Of a stretch of DNA of 64,000 bases, positions 21,499 through 34,739 are shown one piece after another. Source of the DNA: Cymodocea nodosa. Taxonomy: Eukaryota; Streptophyta; Magnoliopsida; Alismatales; Cymodoceaceae. Under the pieces are notes generated by a model. It ran no database searches, had not been told where the DNA came from, and was given only the letters and a program-made list of their open reading frames with translations. Positions within the stretch are counted from its first letter, which is position 1. Each line of letters starts with the position of its first letter. The stretch lies in contig CM072335.1 of assembly GCA_036874045.1 (NCBI GenBank), positions 18,111,501 to 18,175,500 on the forward strand, given 5' to 3'. A program made the translations under genes and the position numbers.

Positions 21499-23445
21499 TG
21501 TTTGGGTTTTCCCAACACTACACTAGAAAAACTTGGATTTGTTACTTCTATTTTTACTTAGTTAATTTATCTTTATGCCTATTCTTTCTTTTAAAAGTAA
21601 ACAAACAACCTTTAATACAATTTAGATATTAATTCCAATTTGTACATTAACTGCAAGTGCACAGTGTCTATTGTATCAGTGTGCAAGTACAGGTCAATCC
21701 CACAAGGAATTGCTGACGAATTTAGGAAATGTTTGATTGTGAACAATTCAAATTTATATTCAATAAGCACTCCGTTGAGTTACAGTTAACTCAACGGACT
21801 AAGTTCGTTGAGTTATGGCTAACTCAACAGACTATCCTCGTGTACTTAAGTTAACTCCACGAGCCTGTCTCTTCTTTATAATACTACTATTTATAGAGTA
21901 ATTCGGCCAACCATTGGGCGATTCCACAGATTGTAAATAACATCAATTAAGCTTTTTAATGCTAGTTAACATTGGATTTATCATTAAGCAATACTAACAT
22001 TCAGATAATTCAAACAGTCACTATTAAAATCTTTAAGTTTTTTGTACGAACCAATTTCAGTAAACTGTAAAATTAAAACTAACATAAAACAATCATAAAA
22101 CTAATATAGATAACCTTAATCACGATACAACACAAACAATACAACACTTAAATACAACATACAAACAAAGATAAATTATTTTTGGTATTTTTGTTTTGAT
22201 GTGAACATGGAAATGGGCGAAAGGTGAAATGTAAAGTAATCTCACTTGACAGTAAATACTTCCGACACTACTTGCAATGCGATTACACCACTGAAAATTA
22301 AACCACTTACAATTCTATCTCCTCTCTCTATAGAATCGCGAGTCCAGAATTGCAAGATGATCTCCTCTTTAACATACAGGCATCAACCCAAAGCCAAGGC
22401 TAAAAGCTTTACGATCTCCTGAAATATGAGTCGATGCTTGGTGAAAATGTCTTCCCTTCCCGCAACGCGATCACTCCTCACAATGGTTGTCAGGCACTGT
22501 GTTTGGCTCGGAATCGACCCGACATCAGGCAAATATCCTCACAGACCTCCGATGATTGGTGATTATGGTGGTGATAATGATGGTTGGTGTGATACTTCGG
22601 AGAATCGCCGATACTGTCTGCAGAAAGCTCGGTGCTCCTCCTCTATATACACTGTCGTCCATCGATCACACTTTCTTCTTTTTTTCTTCTTTTCTTTTAT
22701 ATTTCTTCAGTAGTAACTGCTTCTGCTTGAATGATCGGTTGGATTTCCTTCCTTTAGATCAACGGCGATGATTTCTTCTCCGTGCGCGATTGAATTCCTG
22801 CGTGATACGTGCAAACGTGGTTTTTCCTTCCAACTGTCTGTTCCTGCAACCGCTATAGTGGCATTTTGGAAAATAACTATAAAATACATGCAATAAAGAA
22901 ATAAGCCGCTAACCTAATGCATTACCTTAGTGTATATTCATGTAACTCAACGCGTACAGTTATGCTAACTTAACGAGTTATAACTTAAGTAAATCTACCA
23001 GATCTCGACACGTGTCAGCAGCAGTTTAAACATAAAATAATATTTCGGAGAGTTACAGGTATAACTATCCGATGCTCAGATGCATTTTCGGATAGTTACA
23101 GCTAACTCCCCTAAAATTCACTTAAGACATTCATTCTGGTTTCGACACATGTACATTTGGAAATAATAAAATATTCTCTCTAAACATAACTGTTCGGCAA
23201 TTTAAACATAACTATCTGAAATATCAGAAAATTCGGATACTTAAGAATTTCATAGCCTGCAACTTACCGACAGTTCATAAATGTACTAAATTAACATTAA
23301 TTCCCCAAAATTAAGTAGATTCTTCAATTAAAGCATATAATAGTGCAATTATAACATAATGGCTTAATTCTCATATGATAAGCTAAATATTATGCAATTA
23401 ATCATTATTTAACCGTTAATAATATGCACTTTTTTATTCTAAACA
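21499..23445 (-). repeat. 3' LTR of element C
   Basis: 1947 bp, TG...CA. It shares U5-side sequence with LTR A but has a different central part, near 22880-22980, with CTAACCTAA and AACTCAACGCG motifs. Compared with the partner LTR it keeps a stretch near 23190-23215 that the partner has lost between direct repeats of AAACATAACT. Confidence 0.9.
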
Positions 23446-23458
23446 CTTCCCCCATACC
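23446..23458 (-). other. Polypurine tract of element C
   Basis: On the - strand GGTATGGGGGAAG directly abuts the LTR start at 23445, identical to the tract in B. Confidence 0.85.
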
Positions 23459-24400
23459 TAAATTTTGCTAGTCCATTAGCAACTTAAGATCTAATTAATT
23501 TGTCTTTCAAAAAGTGCTCGAATTAATTCTTCCCCTTTTGTTTTTTTTCTTCTGTTCAGCATAAACATATATTCTGTATGTTTCAGTAATCAACCTGCAA
23601 AGATATTTAGAATATATATAAATTACATACAAAGTATATCATCTTCATATCGGTGTTAATTATATTATCGTTTGTTCTTCTTTTCATCATCTATAATCCT
23701 GAATTTTCCAATAAGATTTTTAGAAGAAATTTCAACAACATACGAATCAAAATACAATTTAATTCAATATGATTAAGACAAGTAGAATAAAGAATTGTAT
23801 CTCCATTAAACAACTTCAAAAGTCAATTCCAGATTCATATTTCAGCAATTCTAGATAACAGAAAATATACTCGATTCATAAGATATCTGTATTTCACAAA
23901 ACACTTGTATCTTTTCAGAACAGTATATGTTTTTTTTTTTTTTTGTACTTTAAAAGTTAATTTGACATGCTTGAATCATACAAGAGCTTTCTAATGTACC
24001 CATGTAACGAGCTTTTAGTCAACAATCCCAGATCTGATCAGGATCTTAGGTTGCCAGATTTTCAGAGTCCTTCTTCAGGTCAACAATCCTTACATACAAG
24101 TCAATAAACTCTCAAAGTTTTTTTTTTTTTTTTCTAAAAATAAATGCACATACAAAACAAAGCATTAATCACATACTGTATATGCACATATTTCATTAAT
24201 ACAAATGTAGTAAAACACCAATCTCATATAATCCTGCTTCTATCATTTACTAAAAATTTGAATCCTTAACAATAAGCTCATACTTTATCTGTAGTTTAAT
24301 AAGATCTACACATAAATCATTCTACAAGTTCAATCAGTCAAAGTAAATATATCTTTCATCATATGTGTTTTATTTAATCTAGAATTCACATCTCAGCTCC
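23459..24400 (-). other. 3' UTR of element C
   Basis: Non-coding; aligns with 7137-8125 of element B. Near 24400 it is joined directly to the middle of gag, the scar of the third internal deletion. Confidence 0.7.
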
Positions 24401-25066
24401 TTCAGTACGTATTAATTGTGCTTTACTCATTACATGGTGTGGACATTGAGTCAGTAAATCTTTAAATCTTTCAAAATATTTCCAGAATGATTCACCCTGT
24501 TTTTGGCTACACATTAATATTTCTTTCTTCTTTTTAATCGTTTGATGTGTTGGATAGTATTTTTCTAGAAAAACAGAGCAAAATTCAGTCCATGTAGAAA
24601 TTGAATCAGGCGACAGAGTATATAACCATCTCTTAGCTGTATCTTTTAAAGCAAAAGGGATATATCTAAGTTTAATAGCATCTATACTCATGTTCGGCAT
24701 TCTCATCATTTAACAAACTTCGTTAAATTCTCTAAGGAAATAATAGGCATCATCTCTTTCTAATCCATGAAAATGTGGCAATTGACTAATATAATTAGAT
24801 TTCAGTTCAAACCTATCTCCCTCAAAGTTTGGCAATCGAATACATGAAGGTTCATCAATTAATTCAGGATACAGAATCTCTCCTAATGGTTTTTCTACTA
24901 GAGCAATCATCTCTACGTTCTTTTTTAAAGAAAGGTTAGCTACACCCCAATGAATTTCGTTAAAGTTCAGCTCAGAAAATTTTTCAGTACTCCTCTACAA
25001 TGAAAATTCCTAGGTAGGTGTTCTTACTAATTGATTAGTGCTTAGAGAATGAGTCCATGTGCTCAT
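24401..25066 (-). pseudogene. gag: Truncated gag of element C
   Basis: The frame starts at ATG 25066 and covers the N-terminal part and most of the capsid domain (LPNFEGDRFELKS, WLYTLSPDSISTWTEF). It runs into 3' UTR sequence at the deletion joint near 24400, so the NPNWRNHPNLSWRN region is missing. In-frame stops lie near 25014 and at 24710-24712 (after NEVC). Where B is broken just after YYPTH, C is open, which shows independent decay of one parent frame. Confidence 0.75.
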
Positions 25067-25114
25067 AGATAAATAACAGAAGATTAATTACATACCAATC
25101 TGAAGCTTTACATT

Positions 25115-25390
25115 CTATAAATATTTGTTGTCGGATGAAGTTGAATCAGCTGCTTCTCCTTCCAGTTCCTCCAACGCTTTCTCCTTTCTTTTAAAAGTGC
25201 TGGTAACTCGTAAATAACATTCTGTTTCATATATATACTGTGCATCCATAAAGTGAATAAATCTCGTTGCAAGAACGTGTCTTGCAACGTGCATCGTGTT
25301 TCCTATTTTTATGGGTATGTGTACCACTACTAATTTCAAATTTTGGTAACCGCTAAACCGACGAAGTTTCGTTTGTGGTTAAAAGAATAA
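25115..25390 (-). CDS. Small ORF upstream of gag in element C
   Basis: Counterpart of 11621-11890 with the same length and order relative to gag. It has several amino-acid changes and no stop. No domain is recognised. Confidence 0.3.
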
Positions 25391-25407
25391 CTGTTCTGCT
25401 TAATCCA

Positions 25408-25582
25408 CGAACTAACCTCGTTGAGTTATAGATTACTCAACAAAACACAGTCGGTTACTGTTGCTAACTCCACAGACTAACTTCGTTGAGTTACAGATAA
25501 CTCAACGGAGTGACCTTATATTATATTACTGACCTCGTGGAGTTACGGTTAACTCAACAAACTTACTTCATTGAGTTAACAC
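25408..25582 (-). promoter_or_regulatory. Inverted-repeat module upstream of gag in element C
   Basis: The same set of CTCGTTGAGTTA / TAACTCAACGG / CTCGTGGAGTTACGG motifs as 11907-12078, kept in this deletion derivative. Confidence 0.5.
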
Positions 25583-26057
25583 TTGGCAACTTCTAAGTTT
25601 CACTCTCGTAAGTTTTCTATTCTGTTTTTTTTTTTCTTTGTCATTCTGCTAACTGTAATAAAGTTAAATCTATGTAATTAATGCCTCATTTTGATTAAAA
25701 TATATTCAAATCTGAACATTATATAAAGATTTAATTTGTAGGTCAATTTACGTTATGCAGAATTTACATTTTACCTTATAACATGTAGAAATTTTTAAGC
25801 AGTTATCCTATCATTCAGCAAATTGTAAATCTGTTACATATTCATAAAGTTCCACAAATTACATAATATTCAATAAATTCCATTCATTTCACATCCAAAT
25901 ACATATGAAAATTGCATCTGAAAAATTATATTCATTAATATGAATCAATTACATTACAAGTACACCATACAATTTCATACAATTTTACACAAGTAGACGA
26001 ACAATACAATTTAATCTCTATGCCTAAATTCATTTACTTCCTTCTAGAGTTTTTCTA

Positions 26058-26587
26058 ATTTTAGATCTTAGCTACAGTACTCCGTTGAGTTACAGTTAAC
26101 TCAACGGAATAAGCTCGTTGACTAACTCAAGACTTAACGGTGTATACTCGTTGAGTTAAGTGTAACTCAACAAACTCCCCGTACAAGCAATTATAATAAT
26201 AAAAATATTATAAAGAATAGTTTTTCTATTTTTTTACCGGTTTAACCGATAGTATGCTTCGGTCAGACCTAAATATTTTTTATTTTTATTTTTTTCTTTC
26301 GGTTGGACCGATACTATGTTTTGGTAAAACCAATATTTTTTTTTGAAAATTAATATACAACCTTTTTTTCGGTTTAACCGACACTATGCTTCGGTCAGAC
26401 CTAAATATTTTTTATTTTTATATTTTTCTTTCGGTTGGACTGATACTATGTTTCGGTAAAACCAATTTTTTTTCTAAAAATTAATATACAATTTTTTTAT
26501 TTTTATTTTAATGTTCTAATCATGCCGATGGATACAGTCAGTTGAACCACAACTATTTTTATGTTTTATATATATTTTTAATGTTTA
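26058..26587 (-). other. Fused spacer of element C with 132-bp tandem duplication
   Basis: 26075-26180 carries the module found upstream of the env-position ORF in B, although that ORF is gone. 26238-26369 and 26370-26501 are two copies of a 132-bp unit that starts CGGTTTAACCGA. The unit contains the palindrome-like pieces CGGTCAGACC and CGGTTGGACCGATA, and is present once in B (about 15020-15150). Near 26583 the sequence jumps to the PBS leader, the pol deletion joint. Confidence 0.65.
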
Positions 26588-26640
26588 ACTCAATTCAATT
26601 CAATTCAATTCACTTCGACTCAATTCAATTCAATTCAATT

Positions 26641-26657
26641 CCCCGGCAACGGCACCA
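26641..26657 (-). other. Primer binding site of element C
   Basis: The + strand reads CCCCGGCAACGGCACCA, one mismatch from tRNA-Asp. An extended (TTGAA)n array of about 50 bases follows in coding orientation. Confidence 0.85.
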
Positions 26658-26664
26658 TAAAACT

Positions 26665-28586
26665 TGTTTGGGTTTTCCCAGCACTACACTAGAAAAACTT
26701 GGATTTGTTACTTTAATTTTACTTAGTTAATTTATCTTTATGCCTATTCTTTCTTTTAGAAGTAAACAAACAACCTTTAATACAATTTAGATATTAATTC
26801 CAATTTGTAATTTAACTACAAGTGCACAGTGTCTATTGTATCAGTCCGCAAGTACAGGTCGATCCCACAGGGAATTGCTAACGAATTTAAGAAATGTTTG
26901 ATTGTGAACAATTCAAATTTATATTCAATAAGCACTCTGTTGAGTTACAGTTAACTCAACGGACTAAGTTTGTTGAGTTATGGCTAACTCAATGGACTAT
27001 CCTCGTGGACTTAAGTTAACTCCACGAGCCTGTCTCTTCTTTATAATACTACTATTTATAGAGGAATTCGGCCAACCATTGGGCAATTCCACAGATTGTA
27101 AATAACATCAATTAAGTTTTTTAATGCTAGTTAACATTGGATTTATCATTAAGCAATACTAACATTCAGATGATTCAAATAGTCACCATTAAAATCTTTA
27201 AGTTTTTTGTACGAACCAATTTCAGTAAACTGTAAAATTAAAACTAACATAAAACAATCATAAAACTGATACAGATAACATTAATCACGATACAACACAA
27301 ATAATACAACACTCAAATACAACATACAAACAAAGATAAATTGTTTTTGATATTTTTGTTTTGATGTGAACATGGAAATGGGTGAAAGGTGAAATGTAAA
27401 GTAATCTCACTTGACAGTAAATACTTCTGACACTACTTGCAACGCGAATACACCACTGAAAATTAAACCACTTACAATTCTATCTCCTCTCCCTATAGAA
27501 TCGCGTCTAGAATTGCAAAATGATCTCCTCTTTAGCATACAGGCATCAACCTGAAGTCAAGGCTAAAAGCTTTATGATCTCCTAAACTATGAGTCGGCGC
27601 TTGGTGAAAATGTCTTCCCTTCCCGCGGCGCGATCACTCTTCACAGTGGTTGTCAGGCACTGTGTTTGGCTCAAAATCGACCCGACATCAGGCAAGTATC
27701 CTCACAGACCTCCGATGATTGGTGATTATGGTGGTGATAACGATGGTTGGTGTGATACTTCGGAGAATCACCGATATTGTCTGCAGAAAGCTTGGTGCTC
27801 CTCCTCTGTATACACTACCGTCCATCGATCACACTTTCTTCTTTTTTTCTTCTTTTCTTTTATATTTCTTCAGTAGTAATTGCTTCTACTTGAATGATCG
27901 GTTGGATTTCCTTCCTTCAGATCAACGGCGATGATTTCTTCTCCGTGTGCGATTGAATTCCTGTGTGATACGTGTAAACGTGGTTTTTCCTTCCAACTGT
28001 CTGTTCCTGCAATCGCTACAGTGGCATTTTGGAATATAACTATAAAATATATGCAATAAAGAAATAAGCTGCTAACCTAACACGTTACCTTAGTGTATAT
28101 TCATGTAACTCAACGCGTACAGTTATGCTAACTTAACGAGTTATAACTTAAGTAAATCTACCAGATCTCGACACATATCAACAGCAGTTTAAACATAAAA
28201 TAACATTTCGGAGAGTTACAGGTATAACTATCCGATGCTCAGATGCATTTTCGAATAGTTACAGCTAACTCACTGAAAATTCACTTAAGACATTCATTCT
28301 GGTTTCGACACGTGCACATCTGGAAATAATAAAATATTCTCTCTAAACATAACTATCCGAAATATTAGAAAATTCGGATACTTAAGAATTTCACAGCCTG
28401 CAACTTACCGACAGTTCATAAATGTACTAAATTAACATTAATTCCCCAAAATTAAGCAGATTCTTCAATTAAAGCATATAATAATGCAATTATAGCATAA
28501 TGGCTTAATTCTCATATGATAAGCTAAATATTATGCAATTAACCATTATTTAACCATTAATAATATGCACTTTTTCATTCTAAACA
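26665..28586 (-). repeat. 5' LTR of element C
   Basis: 1922 bp, TG...CA, near-identical to 21499-23445 except for scattered transitions and a roughly 22-bp deletion near 28345. Divergence between the pair would date the insertion. Confidence 0.9.
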
Positions 28587-28591
28587 GATGC

Positions 28592-29338
28592 TTAGGTGCA
28601 TTTCGGATACTTATAAACTTAACTATCCGATGCTTAGATGCATTTCGGATAGTTACAATTAACTCACCGATATATAACTTAAGTAAATCTACTAGATCTC
28701 ACGTGTCAGCAACATTTTAATCATAAAATAACATTTTGGAGAGTTACAGGTCTAACTATCCGATGCTCAGATGCATTTCGAATAGTTACAGCTAACTCAC
28801 CGAAAATTCACTTAAGTCACTTACCTAGAACATGACACGTGTCCTCAGCTATTTTATAAATAAAAAGAGATTTCAGAGAGTTACAAGGATAACTATCTGA
28901 TGCCCAGCTGCAATTTTGGATAGTTATAGATAACTCACCGAAAGTTCACTTAAGTCATTCATTCTGGTTTCGACATGCGTACTTCAGGAAATAATAAAAT
29001 ATTCTCTCAAAACATAACTGTTCTGCAATTTAAACATAATTATCCAATACATATTTGGTCTGTTAAACATAATTGTCCGAATTTTTTCGGTATGTTAAAC
29101 ATAACTATCCGAAATATCAGAAAATTCGAATACTTAAGAATTTCACAGCCTGCAACTTACCGACAGTTCATAAATGTACTAAATTAACATTAATTCCCCA
29201 AAGTTAAGTAGATTCTTCAATTAAAGCATATAATAGTGCAATTATAACATAATGGCTTAATTCTCATATGATAAGCTAAATATTGTGCAATTAACCATCA
29301 TTTAACTATTAATAATATGCACTTTTTCATTCTAAACA
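28592..29338 (-). repeat. 5' LTR of element B, second part
   Basis: Resumes the LTR after the GATGC duplication and ends TAAACA at 29338. It contains the U3 tandem units seen at 6390-7123. The next five bases, ACACT, lie in copia integrase sequence and are the predicted target duplication of B. Confidence 0.88.
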
Positions 29339-32300
29339 ACACTCTACTCATTTTGAACAAAATTGCAAAACATTTTAAATTTTTCAAAAACTTCTGTCTT
29401 AGATGCTAGAAAATATACCCAAGTGTATCTAGAGAAGTCATCTACTAAAACAAATACATACCGTTTACCACCGAGACTCAAGATTCTTGTTGGTTCAAAT
29501 AGATCCATATGTATAAGTTCTAAGACTCTCTTGCTTGAAATATCAGTTTTGGATTTAAAAGAGTTTTTATGAAGTTTACCTAACTCACATGCATCACACA
29601 TAAAGTCCTTTGAGTATTTAATCTTTGGTAAACCTCTCACTAAATGTCTTCTAGATAGTTTATGTAATAGTTTCATATTTATATGCGCAATCCTTCTATG
29701 CCATAGATATGCATCACTAGTTTCAACTAGCAAACATGAATTTAAATCAACTACACTCGAAGGTAAAGATAAAATACATACAGAACCTTTTCTTTTAGCA
29801 ATAAACTTAATTTCATCTATATTTTTATCAATTATTTTGCATACATTATCTTCAAACACTACATAATATCCATTTTCAATTAGTTTTATGACACTCAGCA
29901 AATTAAATCCTAGGTTTTCTATAAATAGTACATTCGAAATAACACAAGTAGGAGTTTTTTGAACATTGCCCATACCTATGATTTTATCTTTGCTTTTGTT
30001 TCCAAATGTTACACTTCCTTTCATGGTATTTGTAAAATTTTGTAATAGACTTTTTTGTCCGGTCATGTGACTTGATGCTCCACTGTCCAAGATCTATTTT
30101 GATGTTGTTTCCTCCTGCAACACAAATTAAGAAAAACTTTTTCTTAGTACCCAATGTTGTTGAGGACCAAGTTCATTAAATGCATATTTCTTCTTTTTGT
30201 TTAAAAATAGTTTAACATTATCATTTATATTCTTATTAGTTGTAAGTACTATTGATTTATCATTAGCTTCATACTCACATATAGCATTATTGCTTTTGCA
30301 GTCATTCTTTTTGTTTTCAGATGTAGTACAATCAAGACCAAACTGATTTCTATTAGATGTTAATTTATTTTGGTCATGCTCATACATTTCAATAAGCTCA
30401 TACCAAGATTTTGTACTTGTATTAACATTTTCTGTAAATACAAAATCTTTTTCTACACAAGAATTTTTAGTTTTATCACATGTAGAATGAGTGAATGGTC
30501 TAATACCAGTGTATTGAATTACATGCTTAGGTTTCTGAATTTTCAGTTTACTACAATTGTTTGAAATTTTAGAAACATTAGAAACTAAATTTCCAGAACA
30601 AGAAACAAGATTTTTAGAAACATTTATAGTCATGTTAGAAATACAATTTGACAAATTACATTGATTTATATTATTACTACATGATTCATCCATTGAAGTA
30701 CCTACTTCTACATATTTATTACATTGTTTCATAATAAAAGGAATTTTAGTCTTAGATTTACTTGAATTGCAACTAATAAATCCTTTATTGCCTTGAGATT
30801 CAGGATATTTAGGATAATCAAATCCTAAGCCAAATTTATAAGACATTGCAGGGGTACTAGTTAGTTTGTCTAACTTAGTTTGACTTAAATTCCATTTCTC
30901 GATGGTAGAATTTAAATCTTGCTCTCTCAGTTTTAATTTATCTATCTCTAATTCAAGTTCATTTATATTGTTTCTCAATATTTCATTTTCAGATTCTATC
31001 TTTAATTTTTCAGCATTTATATTCTGTATTTATTCATGCAAGATACATTCATTAAATCTAAATTTTTGCAAATCTCTAGCATGATTTTCATTATCACATT
31101 TAAACTTTTCTAAAGTAGTAGACAGGAAACAATTTTCTTCTTCCATAATGGATGAAGATTTTCTAATATTCTTATTTTCTAGTTTACATACTTTAAGTTT
31201 TTGTAATAATGCACGATAAGCACATAATAATTCATCAAAGTTGAAATCTGAATGACTTTCAGGATCAGATATTACCTCAGACTCATCTGTCATGAAGCAC
31301 ACATGAGCAACATCTTCTAACTCTTGTTCTCCTTCTGAATGTGAAGATTTTGATATTGATTCCACAGATTCAGACTCTTCAGACGTGTCATCCCAAGTGA
31401 CCTTCAAAGCTTTTTTCTTGTAAAACTTTTTTTGAGTTTTCTAAGCTGTCTTCTTCTGATTTGTCCTACTTTGCTTTTAATTTTTCCTCATAGGACAATC
31501 TGGAGAAAGATGTCCAGGTTTCTTACAATTGTAACATACATATTTTTTGGATGAAGAATTCTTGTCATTCAGTGATTTTGACGTTGAGGGTTTATCATTT
31601 TTGTTCATTTGCTATTTCCTAGCTTTCCATGCATTCTTGAATTTCTTAGTCAGCAAAATCAAATCCTCGTCAGAATTAGTAGATATATCAGAATCTGAAT
31701 TAATTTCGAAGGCTATTTCTTTCTTCATTTTTAGTTTGTTGTGACTCAATGATTCATTTAATTGAACTTCATAAGCTGTTAAATTTCCTATAAGTTCATT
31801 CATAGTATAAACATTTAAATCTTGTGATTCCTCAATTGATGTTACTTTCTAAGACCATTTAGAACTTAGGGATCTGAGAATTTTCCTCATCAAATCCTTC
31901 TGTTCAAAATTCTTTCCTAAACATTTTAAAGAGTTTATGATATCATGAAATCTAGAAAACATCTCAGAAATATTTTCGTCTTCATGCATCTTAAAGAGTT
32001 CATACTTATGAATCAACATGTTTATTTTTGTCTCTTTAACTTGAGAAGTACCTTCATGTGAAACTTCTAATGCATGCCACACTTCAGAAGTAGATTTATA
32101 TGCCGACACTTTACTGAACTGTTCATAACTCAATGAACAAAATAAAATATTTAAGCCCTTAGCATTCAGAGTTTCATTTTCTTTTTCAGTAATTGTCCAA
32201 GTATTATAAGGAGTAGTTAACAGAGTATATGGTTTAGAAATCATGAACCACAATTTATGATCTATACTTTGAAGAAAAATAGTCATCCTATATTTCCAAT

Positions 32301-32385
32301 ATTCAAAATGTTTTCCATCAAATAAATGAGGACGATTAAGATTTTAGCCTTCATATAAAGAAAAATTACCATTTCCAATAGCCAT
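29339..32385 (-). pseudogene. Gag-PR-IN (5' half) of Sirevirus-like copia element F, broken
   Basis: The frame starts at ATG 32385 (MAIGNGNFS) with a stop 14 codons in. A copia-type gag domain (31850-32290, WHALEVSHEGTSQVKE) is followed by a zinc knuckle CYNCKKPGHLSPDC (near 31500-31545) and a long acidic coiled-coil region (31407-30200). The protease site DSGASSHMTG lies at 30061-30090. The pre-integrase HHCC domain (HRRIAHINMK, CDACELGKLH) and the start of the integrase core (HMDLFEP, VDDFSRYTWVYFL) follow. Stops lie near 32344, 31849, 31610, 31028, 30126 and 30092; one replaces the Trp before the protease motif. The element is cut at 29338 by B. Its RT, RNase H and 3' LTR are not in the window and should lie beyond position 1. 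Confidence 0.85.
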
Positions 32386-32568
32386 TTTACCTTAGATTTT
32401 TCAACCTATTTGATTTTAAACAGTCTAAAAACTTTAAAACAACTTGAGCCTTAAATCAAGAAAGTTAAGCATATGCTTAGATATTAATTTCTGTTTGAAA
32501 ACAAGGAAGGTAGAATAAGCAATGATATTAAATAAGTTGGTATCAATTTTATATCAAAGATTATTAAC

Positions 32569-32584
32569 CTAGCTTTGATACCAC
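32569..32584 (-). other. Primer binding site of copia element F
   Basis: On the - strand TGGTATCAAAGC resembles the tRNA-iMet complement TGGTATCAGAGC used by plant copia elements. It abuts the LTR end at 32586. Confidence 0.8.
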
Positions 32585-32585
32585 T

Positions 32586-34335
32586 TGTAGGATCGTATAG
32601 CTACACAAGAGGGGGGTGAATTGTGTATTTTTAATATTTCCTGAAATATAATTGAAACTTTAAAACTCAAAAACAAGTCGAGACATTGTTTTCATAAAAT
32701 CATTTTTATTCAAGGTTTCAATTACAATATACAATTCAATTCTCCTTAGAAATTGTAGATGCAATTATAACTCGATATCATGTATCATCTAAACAATTTC
32801 ATAACTACAAATAGAGAAAACTAATTTGTGAAATTTAAAACTTTTCTCCCTATTTGAGATCTTTCTTCTTTTTCTTTCTTCTTCAGCAATTCTTCAATGA
32901 CGAATATCTTGTCTTTTTATGCTTCACCGAATTTGCTTTCTTCTGATACTTCAAATCTTCAGTGATGAAAATCTTACCTTTTTATGCTTCACTGAATTTT
33001 CTTCCACTTGAGAGATTTTGCCCAAAGAGGTGTTTTTTATCCCTGAAAAAGATTTTTCTTTTGGTGTGCAGGGATGGTTTGATCCTTGAAAAGATTTTTC
33101 ATTTTGTGTGCAAGGATGGTTTGATCAATGAGAATTCTATGTCTTTTATACTGTATCTTCATTTCATGCATATCCTTCACGTTTAACCACTACTAGTTTT
33201 CCACTTCTCCATGTCTTTTCCTTTTCCTTCATCGAAACACACACGTTCTAACCCACGTTTATATTTCAAATTTTCTTTAATCATCAGTCTTGGATCTCTG
33301 AAAAATTTCCTGCAAAATAAACTTTCTCGTCCAAAAATTTTTCATCAGTGTAATAAGAAGTCGTTACTTTAATGTTAACTAAACGAGTAACACAAGTATA
33401 TATATATAACTTAACGTTTCTAACTTAACGAGTTCACCATGTGCCATTTCACGTGACAAATATTGTAGCTAACTCAACGAACTAAGTTCGTGGTGTTATG
33501 CTAACTCAACAAACCAGCTTAACCTTTCTTTCGAAAGGTTAAACGATAACTCACCGAAAACAATTTAAGTTTCGGATAGTTACAGATGTAATTCACCGAA
33601 AAACTCTTTATATTATAAAACTAGTGAGACACATGTCAAGACCTGAAAACATGACTTAAGTTATCTTTCGGATAGTTACGACTATAAGTCTCTGAAAAAC
33701 TTTAACTCACCGATTCAGTAATAAACAAATGTTTTTATAATAAGAATTTTACCACGTGCAAAAATAACAACTTAAGTTTATAACGCTAACCTAACGCATT
33801 GCCTTAGTGTTCAATATAGCAACTCAACACATTTAGTTATGTTAACTTAATGAGTTAAACATGTGCACATCACGTGATACAATACAACATTCGTAACTTA
33901 TAATTTGACCACGTGTATAACACTAACTTAACGAGTTCGTCTCTTCTTTTACTCACTAACTTAACGAGTTATTACGTGACCTATTTTAACCTTTAAGCCT
34001 CTAACTTAACGAGTTCTCACGTGACCTTTATACAAACAAAACTCTAACTTAACGAGTTGTCTAAACGTGTACTATTTATGATATAGAAGATATAACTTTA
34101 AAACATATCATGCTTTTCAATAAAAGCACACGTTAACTTAACGTTTAGCTAAATGAGAAATTAATACAACGAAACGACTAGTTATTAACTTCATATCCAA
34201 TACAGACAAGTATTTATATTAGTTAGTTTTTTCTGTATTAATTGATGATTTTAATTTCTTTTCACAAGCAATAGTAATTGAGCAAATATGATTATTTTTA
34301 TTCAACACACATCATCAAAACAAAAATACTCAACA
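32586..34335 (-). repeat. 5' LTR of copia element F
   Basis: About 1750 bp on the - strand, from TGTTGAGTATTTT (34335) to ...GATCCTACA (32586). Close to its end it has the CACCCCCCTCT stretch typical of Sirevirus-type LTRs. Short internal duplications occur at 32888/32953 and near 33040/33090. The part at 33360-34150 is packed with TTAACGAGTTA, TTCGGATAGTTAC, AACTCACCGAA and CACGTG-like motifs, closely like the Athila-type LTRs. A segment at 33781-33850 matches 28068-28145 of LTR C at most positions. Confidence 0.75.
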
Positions 34336-34739
34336 AAAATATGCTTGAAATGTTCTAATCCTTATATAATAAACATCAAGTATAAGTATTATGTAAAGAT
34401 AAATTCCAATAAAAAGTTTCATTCATAATAATAACATTCATTCTAAAAAAAGCTTCACCTGTTCATAATAAAATAACATTCAACAAGTTCATTACACAAC
34501 ATTCAACAAAAAAATCAACCAATAACATCCATATTCAATAACATCCATATTCAAAACAAACAGTTCATTACACATCACTGTAATATATATTTTAACCATT
34601 CAACTTTCATCTCTTGTCGCATACACAAAAATTAATGTTTATTCTCATTATCCTTCAAAATCTTTAGGACTCTAAATCTTTCATCTATATTAATTTCTAG
34701 AATAAATAGAAGTTCATCCATCATGACCTCCATTTCTTG
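34336..34739. other. AT-rich spacer, nothing recognised
   Basis: Low-complexity AT with CATTCA-type repeats. No ORF or RNA gene seen. Confidence 0.4.

Larger units (their letters stand above)
21499..28586 (-). mobile_element. Element C: complete but internally deleted Athila-like retrotransposon
   Basis: A 7088-bp element begins TG at 21499 and ends CA at 28586, with GATGC duplicated at 21494-21498 and 28587-28591. It has two LTRs, a PPT and a PBS. Compared with B it lacks three internal blocks: pol (join near 26583), nearly all of the env-position ORF (join near 26058), and the gag end plus F-box (join near 24400). It keeps part of gag, the small ORF upstream of it, and the inverted-repeat modules. 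It cannot encode RT or IN, so it was mobilised in trans. It is the youngest insertion of the nest. Confidence 0.92.
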
